From the NCBI GenBank assembly GCA_020160935.1, contig JAIUPL010000014.1, forward strand, positions 1 to 64,000: 64,000 nt of DNA. Direction: 5' to 3'. Below, piece by piece: positions 16,775 through 26,007 of this stretch. The notes beneath the pieces were generated by a model that was not told the origin of the DNA, did not search any database, and saw only the letters and a program-made list of their open reading frames with translations. A program made the position numbers and the translations under genes. How positions within the stretch are numbered: position 1 is the stretch's first letter; each line of letters opens with the position of its first letter. This DNA comes from Bacteroidota bacterium (GTDB lineage Bacteria > Bacteroidota > Bacteroidia > Chitinophagales > Saprospiraceae).

Positions 16775-17323
16775 ATGAATACATTTCAAAATACCCTGGT
16801 CAACGACCTGCTGCCCGATACCACCATATTTCAGGCCAATGCCAAAACGGTGAACGAACTGTTTGTACAAAATTTTATGTATTACGATGTTTCGCTCGAC
16901 TCCACCGAACGCGCCACCCTCTCCGCCATAGCCAACCAGTGCCCGCTGGCAGGCGGCGAAGCCGTACTGATAGCGCGCGCCATGCTGGATGCCGTGGTGA
17001 AAACGCCGGTATTTTACAACGATGCTTTGTTGTGCGAACAACCCGAACTGGAGGAAAGAAGCCGGTCGATGACAACTTCGGGTGGCTGCTCCGTGGCGCC
17101 CAACCCGGCTTCTACAGAGTTGACATTGCGTACCAAGGCTCCCGATGCTACACGATTCGTGTTGCGCAATGCCATGGGACAAAGCATACTGAGCATGTCT
17201 CTTACCAAAGGGAAAAACACCTATGTGATTCCTGTATCCAATATACCGCAGGGAGCATACTCCTGGGAGGTTTGGGTCGCCGAAAAGAGATCAGACTCCG
17301 GTAAGGTGGTCATTATGCACTAA
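16775..17323 (+). pseudogene. C-terminal fragment of a T9SS-secreted protein
   Basis: The 182-residue ORF ends in a clear T9SS type A sorting domain (VAPNPASTELTLRTKAP ... GAYSWEVWVAEKRSDSGKVVIMH) and the piece before it resembles the end of a long secreted protein. There is no signal peptide, and the in-frame codons upstream reach a TAG at 16748 with no likely start. A T9SS cargo must pass the inner membrane by Sec, so this cannot be a whole gene. I read it as the 3' end of a gene that lost its front; the array and hairpin now sit where the front should be. Confidence 0.7.
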
Positions 17324-17392
17324 CTTTTTTCATGACATACAGGGTGCTTCTTGTGCAGACAAGTAGCGCCCTGTTTTTTTCTTTCCGACACC

Positions 17393-18916
17393 ATGCGTTC
17401 CATTTACATATCAATTGCACTGTTGTGGTGCATACCCGTTTCATCTATTGCCCAGAAAGAAAACTACGTGTGGGTTTGCGGCCACGACAGTTTTTCTTCC
17501 AACCCTATTTTTGGTGGCATCAATATCGATTTTAACGGAGATACAGTGGTTGCAAGCAAGGTGGATCGTTATATCGATTTCGGCAGCGGCAACTGCGCTA
17601 GCATATGCGACAGTTCAGGGCAACTGCTTTTTTATACCAATGGCTGTACTGTCGCCAACAGTGCACATGAGTTGATGGAAAACGGGGATTCATTGAATAG
17701 TGGGGAGGTATTTGATATTCAGTGTGGAGTAGAGACCTTGGGATATACTTCAGGCTTCCAAAGTTCTATCATATTGCCAATGCCCGGATCAGATAATTTG
17801 TACTATATCTTTCATAAGCGAATTTTTTATGTGTTCAATCCATTTGATGTATTAACTAGACAGCTGTTATATTCGATTGTGGATATTAGTCAGAATGAAG
17901 GATTAGGCAAGGTTATAGAAAAAAATATCATCTTCACACAAGATACTTTTGCATATGGTGATATGACAGCCGTACGACATGCTAATGGTATTGACTGGTG
18001 GCTGTTAAGTCCAGGCCGTCGTAATAACAAATACTTCACCTTTCTTTTTTCTTCGGAAGGATTGTCTCTAAGCAATATTCAAACCTTGGGCGATGCGACT
18101 CCACCTGAAGGAGAAGGAGGGGGGCAATGTGTATTTAGCCCTGATGGAACAAAGTATATCCGATTCAATCCTCATAATAAGGTGCGTATGTTTGATTTTG
18201 ATCGAAGCACTGGTTTATTAAGTAATTATAAGCAAATTAATGTGGATTTTGAAGATATTGATCTATTCGCAGGTGCTTGCATGATTTCTCCCAGCGGGCA
18301 ATACCTGTATATTTCAGCACAAAAATATCTGTATCAACTGGATTTATTCTCGGACGATATTGAAGCGTCTCAAATCAGGGTCGCTGAGTATGATGGCTAT
18401 GCAGACCCGATTGCAACAAACTTTGGTCGTTGTATTATGGGGCCTGACTGCAAAATCTATGTTTTCCCAGGCAATGATAGTCGCGTCATCCACATCATCC
18501 ACAACCCCAACGAACCCGGCTTAGCCTGCAATTTCGAGCAGCATGCCCTGCATACGCCGACCTATCACGGGGCTACATTCCCCAATCTTCCCGACTTTCG
18601 GCTCGGCGCCATCGGCACTCCCGTCAGCCCTTGCGAGGGCTACACCGTGCCCGTGCGGGAGGCCTGGCTGCCGGTGCTGCCTGCGCTGTCGGTGTATCCC
18701 AATCCTGCGCATGCTTACCTGAATATATCGGCCAGCGCGCCGCTGTCGGCGCCGGCGCGCTGGGTGCTGTACGACCTGTACGGGCGTGCGCTGCGCAGCC
18801 TTGTGCTGGCGCCCGGCGCAGGGCAGCAGTGGCAGGTAAGCATCAGCGATGTGCCTGCGGGGGTGTATGTGTGGCGTACGAGCGGCGGCGGGAGCGGGAA
18901 GGTGGTGAAGGAATAG
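17393..18916 (+). CDS. T9SS-secreted beta-propeller-like protein
   Basis: The 507-residue protein starts MRSIYISIALLWCIPVSSIAQ, a signal peptide. The body has repeated blades of the type GGGQCVFSPDGTKYIRFNP and GACMISPSGQYLYISAQ, as in PD40/WD40-like propellers, with several Cys. The last 75 residues are a T9SS type A sorting domain (LSVYPNPAHAYLNISAS ... PAGVYVWRTSGGGSGKVVKE), so it should be exported and anchored at the cell surface. Base composition changes sharply inside the gene: roughly 17640-18480 is AT-rich, while 18500-18916, including the sorting domain, is GC-rich. That suggests a mosaic. The ligand is unknown. Confidence 0.8.
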   Translation: MRSIYISIALLWCIPVSSIAQKENYVWVCGHDSFSSNPIFGGINIDFNGDTVVASKVDRYIDFGSGNCASICDSSGQLLFYTNGCTVANSAHELMENGDSLNSGEVFDIQCGVETLGYTSGFQSSIILPMPGSDNLYYIFHKRIFYVFNPFDVLTRQLLYSIVDISQNEGLGKVIEKNIIFTQDTFAYGDMTAVRHANGIDWWLLSPGRRNNKYFTFLFSSEGLSLSNIQTLGDATPPEGEGGGQCVFSPDGTKYIRFNPHNKVRMFDFDRSTGLLSNYKQINVDFEDIDLFAGACMISPSGQYLYISAQKYLYQLDLFSDDIEASQIRVAEYDGYADPIATNFGRCIMGPDCKIYVFPGNDSRVIHIIHNPNEPGLACNFEQHALHTPTYHGATFPNLPDFRLGAIGTPVSPCEGYTVPVREAWLPVLPALSVYPNPAHAYLNISASAPLSAPARWVLYDLYGRALRSLVLAPGAGQQWQVSISDVPAGVYVWRTSGGGSGKVVKE

Positions 18917-18996
18917 TCGTCAGTCGAGAGTCGACAGTCGACAGTGGGTGCGTTATGTCGCAGACCTATAAGGTTTCCCAAAAACCTTATAGGTCT
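18917..18996. terminator. Heptad run plus bidirectional hairpin terminator
   Basis: Just past the T9SS gene stop is a short run of AGTCG-type heptads (TCAGTCG, AGAGTCG, ACAGTCG). It is followed at 18962-18996 by AGACCTATAAGGTTT, a 5-nt loop and its exact complement, a 15-bp stem identical to that at 16634. The hairpin lies between convergent genes and can stop transcription from both sides. Confidence 0.7.
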
Positions 18997-19020
18997 ACCA
19001 GTCGTTGAAAGGCCCTACAC

Positions 19021-19617
19021 CTAGTAAGGTTTTATAATCTGCCCGGTATTGGCGCCAAAAACCGATTTCCGAAAACCGTATTCCAGTTGTTGCATCGTTA
19101 CCGGAATATTGCCGGGGAAGTACGGGAAATATTGAGGTGAGTTTTCGATGACCGTAGGGCTTACGGCATTGATACGAATTCCATTGCCCAGTTCAATGGC
19201 GGCTGCTTTGACGAAGCCTTCTACTGCACCATTGGCTGCCGAAGCATTGGCAAAATTCAACTGAGGTTCGTGTGAGAGGGCGCCGGTGATAAGCGTAAAA
19301 GAGCCTTTTGGACGGATATAGTGCTGCCCGATGAGTACCAGGTTGATCTGTCCCATCATTTTTCCTTCCACTCCTTTTCTGAATTCCTTGTCGGTGAGTT
19401 TCTGCCAGGGGCCCACGAAAGTTGGGCCGGCAGTAGAAATAAGGGCATCAAAGACCCCAACCTGTTGGTACATTTTTTCGATAGAGTCCGTAGAAGTAAT
19501 ATCCACACATATCTCACTGCCTGAAGTGGAAGCCGTGATGACTTCATGATCTTTTTTAAAAGCGTTGGTCAAATGTTTGCCCATAGTGCCGGAAGCACCC
19601 ACGATGATGATTTTCAT
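19021..19617 (-). CDS. Short-chain dehydrogenase/reductase
   Basis: The 198-residue enzyme is a small SDR: nucleotide-binding motif VGASGTMGKHL at residues 5-15, ISTAGPTFVGP (NAG-type motif) at about 80, and a Ser-rich stretch ITGALSHEPQLNFANASAANGAVEGFVKAAA where the catalytic site would lie. The usual YxxxK is replaced by A-N-A-S-A-A-N-G, as in some short SDRs of the YajQ/DUF-like type, so activity is not certain. It is preceded by an AraC regulator on the same strand, with its own TACTTTTG box between. Confidence 0.8.
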   Translation of the reverse strand: MKIIIVGASGTMGKHLTNAFKKDHEVITASTSGSEICVDITSTDSIEKMYQQVGVFDALISTAGPTFVGPWQKLTDKEFRKGVEGKMMGQINLVLIGQHYIRPKGSFTLITGALSHEPQLNFANASAANGAVEGFVKAAAIELGNGIRINAVSPTVIENSPQYFPYFPGNIPVTMQQLEYGFRKSVFGANTGQIIKPY

Positions 19618-19644
19618 TTTTTGTGAATTTTAGAAACAATGCCA

Positions 19645-19652
19645 CAAAAGTA
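19645..19652 (-). promoter_or_regulatory. TAnnTTTG promoter box of the SDR gene
   Basis: The minus strand reads TACTTTTG, 27 nt before the ATG at 19617, an exact match to the Bacteroidota -7 element. The SDR gene can therefore be transcribed apart from the AraC gene upstream. Confidence 0.45.
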
Positions 19653-19701
19653 TCGGCATCGGCAGGCGGGCGAATAGGATAATCGTGCAGTTTACCAGGA
19701 C

Positions 19702-20565
19702 TCACCTGAAATTCTGCCGGAATGCCTCCGGTGAATATCCGATATGCTTTTTAAAAAACCGGATGAAATAAGATGTATCTTCATAACCGAGGTGGTCGGC
19801 AATTTCCTTGACCTGGCTGGGTGTAGCCAGCAGGTACCTTTTGGCTTCCAGGAGGATGTGTTCGTTGATCATATCCGAAGCGGTTTTGCCGATGCTCGAT
19901 TTGGTGATTTCATTTAACTGATAGGCCGACAGGTTCATCATTTTCGTGTAGTGAGACACCTGTTTGTGGGTGGCAATGTGTTTTTCGAGCAATTCCTGAA
20001 AGTCTTCAAAACGTTCCTGGGTGTAGTTGTTGGCAGGGCTCGATTCGTGTGCAGCAAGCGCGCCCTGGCGCATCAGTTCCACAAAAAAAATATCGAGCCC
20101 CGACTGGATTACATCGCGGTAGCCTTCTTCTCTGTTGGTAAATTCCTGATACATCAGCGCCATGACCGACGCGGTTTTGTCATATCGGGCGCTCTCAAAA
20201 TCATAGTAATTTTTATTGCCAGCGCCTGTAAAACGATGGCTGGGCGACTTGAGCGTCGGCTGATAAAACTCGGCATTGAACTCGAGCAGATACCCTTTAC
20301 TGCCTGCATGCAAATGAAGTTGGTGTACTTGCCCGGGGCGCAAAAAGAAAACGGCATGGTCGTGCACTTCGTAATCCTGAAAATCTACCTGGTGCACGCC
20401 TGTCCCGCTTGTCAGGGCAAGAATAAAATAGAAATCATGCCGGTGCAAATCATGGAACAGGTCCTGTTCACCCAGAATATCCTCTACCCGCCTTATTTTA
20501 AATCGTTCGGGAGCAGATAATACCGCCGGGGAGGGCGTGAGTTGTCTGACAGGAATATTTTTCAT
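19702..20565 (-). CDS. AraC-family transcriptional regulator
   Basis: The 287-residue protein has an N-terminal cupin-like sensing domain (HDFYFILALTSGTGVHQVDFQDYEV) and a C-terminal pair of helix-turn-helix motifs ending in the AraC signature VKEIADHLGYEDTSYFIRFFKKHIGYSPEAFR. It probably responds to a small molecule and controls the SDR downstream or itself. The methionine at MKNIPVRQ is chosen over an upstream ATG because a TATATTTG box lies between the two. Confidence 0.85.
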   Translation of the reverse strand: MKNIPVRQLTPSPAVLSAPERFKIRRVEDILGEQDLFHDLHRHDFYFILALTSGTGVHQVDFQDYEVHDHAVFFLRPGQVHQLHLHAGSKGYLLEFNAEFYQPTLKSPSHRFTGAGNKNYYDFESARYDKTASVMALMYQEFTNREEGYRDVIQSGLDIFFVELMRQGALAAHESSPANNYTQERFEDFQELLEKHIATHKQVSHYTKMMNLSAYQLNEITKSSIGKTASDMINEHILLEAKRYLLATPSQVKEIADHLGYEDTSYFIRFFKKHIGYSPEAFRQNFR

Positions 20566-20615
20566 TTGAATTGAATTGCAAGAGGTGGTTCGCGGTTCCT
20601 GGCGCAGGATGGTTG

Positions 20616-20623
20616 CAAATATA
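20616..20623 (-). promoter_or_regulatory. TAnnTTTG promoter box of the AraC gene
   Basis: TATATTTG on the minus strand, 50 nt before the ATG at 20565. It lies inside the longer reading frame, so transcription from it would exclude the upstream ATG. The flanking GGATGGTT...AACCATCC is a short palindrome and a possible operator. Confidence 0.45.
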
Positions 20624-20705
20624 ACCATCCGGGGTGGTTTTTGCGCATTTTAAAAAGTCCTGTACAACTGGGTTTTTGTCCTATCAGGGCGCTGCACACT
20701 GCAAA

Positions 20706-20713
20706 TACCTTTG
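20706..20713 (+). promoter_or_regulatory. TAnnTTTG promoter box of the 70-aa membrane protein gene
   Basis: TACCTTTG, an exact -7 match, 20 nt before the ATG at 20734. The same octamer precedes the genes at 34683 and 42662. Confidence 0.5.
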
Positions 20714-20733
20714 TGGGGTAAAAAAAATGAAAC

Positions 20734-20946
20734 ATGATGAAATCTAAAATGAAATGGATCGCCGCCTTGAAAATCTGGGTGGTCATCTATCCGTCTATCA
20801 CCTTCTTTCTGTACGTGTTCGGTGAAAAACTGTCTGTCCTGCCGCTGTATCAGCGGACGTTTATTCTCACCATTTCGCTGGTGCCCTGGATCATATTCGC
20901 TGGCGTGCCGCTGGTAGATGCGATTCTGCGGCGGGTAAACAGGTAG
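20734..20946 (+). CDS. Small two-span membrane protein
   Basis: The 70-residue protein has two hydrophobic segments (about residues 9-29 and 43-62) joined by a short loop, with a basic start and end (MMKSKMKW; ILRRVNR). This is typical of small conserved membrane proteins in Bacteroidota with no known role. A good promoter box upstream supports it being real. It is followed by a long inverted repeat and the TrxR-like gene. Confidence 0.65.
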   Translation: MMKSKMKWIAALKIWVVIYPSITFFLYVFGEKLSVLPLYQRTFILTISLVPWIIFAGVPLVDAILRRVNR

Positions 20947-20959
20947 TTCGATTAAGAAA

Positions 20960-21143
20960 GATATGCTGTTCGGCTTCGCCTCACGCATAGTAGTGCAACG
21001 CGGATAGTGCAGATATTGCGGATTAGGCGGATTTTCAGGGCCTGACGTCCCTTTTATGATTTAATAATTATCCGTGTGATCCGCTATATCTGCACTATCC
21101 GCGTTGCACTACTATGCGTGAGGCGAAGCGGAATAGCATATCC
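20960..21143. repeat. Long inverted repeat with arms of about 73 bp
   Basis: The left arm (20960-21032) and right arm (21070-21143) are near-perfect reverse complements; the central block from CTTCGCCTCACGCATAG to CGGATAGTGCAGATAT is unbroken. The loop is about 37 nt. The outer part of the loop side carries the ATCCG phrases also seen at 5387 and 25932. Unlike the heptad elements it has no obvious tandem unit. It lies between two genes in the same direction. Confidence 0.9.
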
Positions 21144-21180
21144 CAAAAGCCTCGTCTTTTCCCATTCAATTTTCAAACAA

Positions 21181-22089
21181 ATGACCATCAACCAACAATT
21201 CGATGTCATCATAACCGGCGGAAGTTACGCGGGCCTGTCAGCAGCCATGGCTTTGGGCCGGGCATTCAAACATGTATTGGTGATAGACAACGATGACCCC
21301 TGTAACAAACAAACCCCGCACTCGCACAATTTCCTCACCAACGACGGCAAAACGCCCGCAGAAATTGCTGCAAACGCCCGTTTGCAGGTGCAGGCATACG
21401 ATACGGTTCAATTTTTCCCGGGCCTCACCGTAAGCGGTCGACAAACTGCCGACGGTTTTCTTATCGAAACGGATACCGGAGAGGCGTTCACTGCGCCCAA
21501 ATTGATTTTCGCGACCGGCATTAAAGATATGCTCCCGGATATCGCGGGCGCTTCTGACTGTTGGGGTATTTCACTGATCCATTGCCCGTACTGCCACGGA
21601 TACGAAGTGAAAAATGAAAAAACAGGGGTGCTTGCCAATGGAGACATGGGGTTTGATTTTGCCCGACTTATTTTCAACTGGACCAGCGACTTGACCCTCT
21701 ACACCAATGGCACATCAACCTTCACGCTGGCGCAAATGGAGCAACTTCAGCGGCGTCAAATCCCGGTTATTGAAAAGAAAATAGTCGCATTGGAACACAA
21801 CCGGGGACACATCGAACATATCCGCTTCGCAGACGGCGACACCACTGCTGTAAAGGCGATGTATGCGCCGAGCCCATTCGAACAGAAGTGCCGTATCCCC
21901 GAATCCCTTGGCTGCGAATTAAGCGAAGAAGGTTATATCAAGGTAGATGCTTTTCAGCAAACCACCATACCAGGCGTTTATGCCATTGGCGACGCAGCAG
22001 CAAAAATGCGCACCATTGCCAATGCCGTATCCACAGGGACTTGGGCCGGAATGAGCATCAGCAAAAAAATGATTCTGGAAGGGTTTTAG
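21181..22089 (+). CDS. Thioredoxin reductase-like flavoprotein with CxxC
   Basis: The 302-residue protein has the two-domain TrxR fold: FAD site IITGGSYAGLSAAMALGRA near the start, the redox pair HCPYCHGYE at about residues 136-144, and the C-terminal FAD motif GVYAIGDAA at about 265. The NADPH-binding GxGxxA motif is poorly conserved (GVLANGDMGFDFA), so it may be one of the TrxR-like oxidases or an unusual reductase. The ATG at MTINQQF is chosen, as the upstream frame runs into the inverted repeat. The thioredoxin partner is not nearby. Confidence 0.85.
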   Translation: MTINQQFDVIITGGSYAGLSAAMALGRAFKHVLVIDNDDPCNKQTPHSHNFLTNDGKTPAEIAANARLQVQAYDTVQFFPGLTVSGRQTADGFLIETDTGEAFTAPKLIFATGIKDMLPDIAGASDCWGISLIHCPYCHGYEVKNEKTGVLANGDMGFDFARLIFNWTSDLTLYTNGTSTFTLAQMEQLQRRQIPVIEKKIVALEHNRGHIEHIRFADGDTTAVKAMYAPSPFEQKCRIPESLGCELSEEGYIKVDAFQQTTIPGVYAIGDAAAKMRTIANAVSTGTWAGMSISKKMILEGF

Positions 22090-22092
22090 CCC

Positions 22093-22620
22093 TTATTTAA
22101 ATATCAACGAAGGAATACCGATTCCGACGCCCACGCCGTACAACACATCGATCCAGAAAAAACGCAGGAAATTGAACACATAAATCAGCCCTATCAGAGG
22201 AAATGACAGGATGGCCAGCAGGTTTTTTTCTTTTATTTTTTCTTTGGCCTGTTCATATACGTTGGATGCATCCTGGTTGGACGGGATGGCGTGCGCACCG
22301 ATGGATACACCCAGCCAGATGAGAAAATAGGACAAGGGGTGATCCAGTTGGAAGAATTTGATCGGCATGTAGGCCGGCAGGCAAATGAACAGACAGAGCA
22401 AGGTGTTGACAAAAAACGGCCCCATGGAAATCAGGAAAGTCGTGTAGAAATTGCTCGTGTTTTCATGGATCACGTAGCCTGCTGGGTTGCCGACCCTGAA
22501 ATAGCAGGCATCAAAAACAGCCACTTTCCGCAACCTGCAAAAAAGCATGTGTGCAAATTCATGCACAATGATGCCGGGAAAGGTCAGAATGGAAATAATT
22601 TCACCAGGAATAAAGAACAT
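22093..22620 (-). CDS. Membrane protein with HExxH motif (site-2-protease-like)
   Basis: The 175-residue protein has four to five membrane spans. The zinc-type motif HEFAHMLFC is at about residues 20-28 in the first, and a second possible ligand lies in NQDASNVYEQ at about 122, as in small M50-like proteins. It begins 5 bp after the stop of the zinc-ribbon/TPR gene on the same strand, so the two are almost surely one operon. It could be an intramembrane protease or only an M50-fold protein; the NPDG-type motif of true site-2 proteases is not clear. Confidence 0.65.
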   Translation of the reverse strand: MFFIPGEIISILTFPGIIVHEFAHMLFCRLRKVAVFDACYFRVGNPAGYVIHENTSNFYTTFLISMGPFFVNTLLCLFICLPAYMPIKFFQLDHPLSYFLIWLGVSIGAHAIPSNQDASNVYEQAKEKIKEKNLLAILSFPLIGLIYVFNFLRFFWIDVLYGVGVGIGIPSLIFK

Positions 22621-22625
22621 GAGGT

Positions 22626-23537
22626 TTATTTTTTGGTCCAGCCGTTGGGGAATTGTTGCAAAAATTCTTCTCTGGAAATGATTTTTTTTGAATCGATCCG
22701 GTACTCCACCATATTGTAATACTCCCGGGCATCGGCGCTGGTGCTGTCTATCGACCGTGCTTTTTGCAAATACAGGAAAGCGTTTTTCCGGGCGCTTTCA
22801 TCGCCTTTGTCGGCATAAATGCAGGCATAAGCCGAGGCAATGGAGGTCCAGAATGTGGCATTGCTCGAATCCAGTTCCAGTTGTTTGAACGATGCCTTCA
22901 AAAAACCTTCGTAGTCCTTGTTGTCGTACGTTGCGCCGATCGTAGCCTGGTTGATCAGCATTGCCATGTTGTATTCGGCCGGCATTTTGTCGGCGCATTG
23001 ATTGAATTCCACGAGGGCTTCGGCAGATTTGTCTTCCGTCAGGCGGGCAATGCCACGGAAATACGAGGCCAGGGTGCTCAGTTCTTCCACTTCGGGTACT
23101 TTCTCGCTGGCCGAGGTCATCCGTTCGGCTGCCTGGGTATAGAAGCCGGCGGTAAACTGATTGTTGGAAGTTTTTATATCGTTGTAGGCCTGGTAGTATT
23201 TCCAGTTCCAGAAAAAAGCGCCGATCACGATCACGACGATGGCCGCCAGAAACGCTTTCACCCAGGTTGGGAAAGTCCGGTTGCGAATATCGGTCTCGCA
23301 GTCTTCACAAACAGGATAATTGGCAATATTGGAAAGGTGCCTGCTGCCGAAATCTTTTTCGCAGAACACGCAGACCGTCGGGTCGAATTCCTTTTCTATG
23401 TTTTCCAGTTCGAGGTGGCTGTCGTTGGGGAAGGTGGCCTGGATACACGCCGCGCAATACGTTTTACCTTCAATTTTGAGGGTGTCGTTGAGGGGCACAT
23501 CTGTTTTCTGGCAGATGTCACAAGAGGTTTTTTTCAT
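22626..23537 (-). CDS. Zinc-ribbon, single-span, TPR-like protein
   Basis: The 303-residue protein has two CxxC pairs near the N-terminus (C6-x2-C9 and YCAAC), then CVFC and CEDC, which form two zinc-ribbon-like units. A membrane span follows at about residues 91-113 (VKAFLAAIVVIVIGAFFW). The rest, about 115-300, is helical and TPR-like. Only the N-terminal zinc part would face the cytoplasm. It heads a two-gene operon with the HExxH membrane protein, so a sensor-protease or adaptor-protease pair is possible. I do not recognise a named family. Confidence 0.6.
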   Translation of the reverse strand: MKKTSCDICQKTDVPLNDTLKIEGKTYCAACIQATFPNDSHLELENIEKEFDPTVCVFCEKDFGSRHLSNIANYPVCEDCETDIRNRTFPTWVKAFLAAIVVIVIGAFFWNWKYYQAYNDIKTSNNQFTAGFYTQAAERMTSASEKVPEVEELSTLASYFRGIARLTEDKSAEALVEFNQCADKMPAEYNMAMLINQATIGATYDNKDYEGFLKASFKQLELDSSNATFWTSIASAYACIYADKGDESARKNAFLYLQKARSIDSTSADAREYYNMVEYRIDSKKIISREEFLQQFPNGWTKK

Positions 23538-23580
23538 ACAAGATTGGGGAAAAGGAACAGGGATTTTAATGATCGATGTT

Positions 23581-23588
23581 CAAAAGTA
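23581..23588 (-). promoter_or_regulatory. TAnnTTTG promoter box of the zinc-ribbon/protease operon
   Basis: The minus strand reads TACTTTTG, 43 nt before the ATG at 23537. It is an exact match to the Bacteroidota -7 element. Confidence 0.45.
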
Positions 23589-23653
23589 GTTTTTATTCGG
23601 TAATTCATGCCGTATAAAGCGTGTTTTTCAAAAAAACGGCACACCAGCGCCCT

Positions 23654-24550
23654 TCAATTCATCCCCCGATACTCATTCGGCGTCACGCCCACCCGTTGTT
23701 TGAACAGCCGGGTAAAATGCTGCGGGTATTTGAACCCGAGTTCGTAAGCCACCTCGCTCATGGATTTTCCGGGGTCGAAAATTTTTTCCTTGGCCATATC
23801 GATCACTTTGGCCTGGATGTATTCCTGGGCCGATTTGCCCGTTTCTCGTTTGATGAGATCGCCGAAATAATTGGCCGAGAGGTTCAACTGTCCGGCACAA
23901 TACGACACCGAAGGCAGTCCTACGGTTTGCGGCTGGTCGGAATGGTAATAACTGTTCAGCAGGGTTTCAAAACGCTCCAGAATGCCTTTGTTCGCCGTGT
24001 CGCGGGTGATAAACTGCCGGTCGTAAAAACGCGTGCAGTAATTGAGAAACAACTCGATATTGGAAATAATCAGGCGCTTGCTGTGCTTGTCGATGGCGTG
24101 TTGCAGTTCGAATTGGATGTTCAACAGGCAATCCAGAATCGTATTCCGCTCGGCTTCCGAGAGGTGCAGCGCTTCGTGTAATTCATAGGAAAAAAAGGAA
24201 TACTCGTCCATGTGTCTGCCCAGCGCCGTGCCCCGAATCAAATCGGGGTGAAATACTAGTACCTTGCCTTTAGGCTGATAGTAGGAGCCGTCGTTGACGA
24301 TACTGACCACCTGTCCCGGCGCGATGAACACCAGCGTACCTTCTTCGTAATCGTAGGTATTGCAGCCGTAGCGCAGGTCGCCGCATTTTACCTCTTTCAG
24401 AAATGCGGCGTAAAACCCATAGCGGATTCTGGCATGCTGTCGGGGCGATGCTTTCGACAAATCAACCACACTCACCAACGGATGCAGGGTTTCGTTGTTG
24501 TTGAATTTATTGTACTGACTGATCGTCTCGAAGTTCAGGTAATTTTCCAT
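23654..24550 (-). CDS. AraC-family transcriptional regulator
   Basis: The 298-residue protein has an N-terminal cupin-like domain (TLVFIAPGQVVSIVNDG) and the double helix-turn-helix of AraC at the C-terminus, ending KSMSEVAYELGFKYPQHFTRLFKQRVGVTPNEYR. It is divergent from an aldo/keto reductase gene whose start is about 180 bp away, the classic layout for local control of that enzyme. The start MENYLNFE is used. Confidence 0.88.
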   Translation of the reverse strand: MENYLNFETISQYNKFNNNETLHPLVSVVDLSKASPRQHARIRYGFYAAFLKEVKCGDLRYGCNTYDYEEGTLVFIAPGQVVSIVNDGSYYQPKGKVLVFHPDLIRGTALGRHMDEYSFFSYELHEALHLSEAERNTILDCLLNIQFELQHAIDKHSKRLIISNIELFLNYCTRFYDRQFITRDTANKGILERFETLLNSYYHSDQPQTVGLPSVSYCAGQLNLSANYFGDLIKRETGKSAQEYIQAKVIDMAKEKIFDPGKSMSEVAYELGFKYPQHFTRLFKQRVGVTPNEYRGMN

Positions 24551-24577
24551 AACGCTGTTTTTACTCCTCAAAAATAA

Positions 24578-25714
<1,137 letters not shown>

Positions 25715-25734
25715 TGATTATTCGGTGATGGATA

Positions 25735-25950
25735 AGGAATGAAACGGATTCGGGCAGGTTAAAACAGTGTCGCCTGTTGTGATTCAAAAAAAATCCGCTG
25801 GTGTACATTACACTTAGTACCCCTTGTGTTTTCCTTCGTGTTCTCGTGTGTTTAATTATTTTACAACAAAGGACACGAAGGAAAACACAAGGGGCACTAA
25901 GCGTAGCGTCTACATACGGACTAGAATATGAGAAATCCGTTTCATCCGTT
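25735..25950. repeat. Nested inverted repeat with CCTTGTGTTTTCCTTCGTG core
   Basis: The inner arms are about 25803-25840 and 25872-25912, pairing CTTAGTACCCCTTGTGTTTT with its complement with few mismatches, around a loop of about 30 nt. Outside them 25736-25750 (GGAATGAAACGGATT) pairs with 25932-25946 (AATCCGTTTCATCC). It sits between convergent genes. It shares phrases (CTACGCTTAGTG, CCTTCGTGT) with the elements at 31319 and 48784. Confidence 0.8.
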
Positions 25951-26007
25951 CTGCTACGACAGGTAATTGGATCGACTTGTGCGCCGCAGACAGGTGCCTG
26001 GCTCCTT

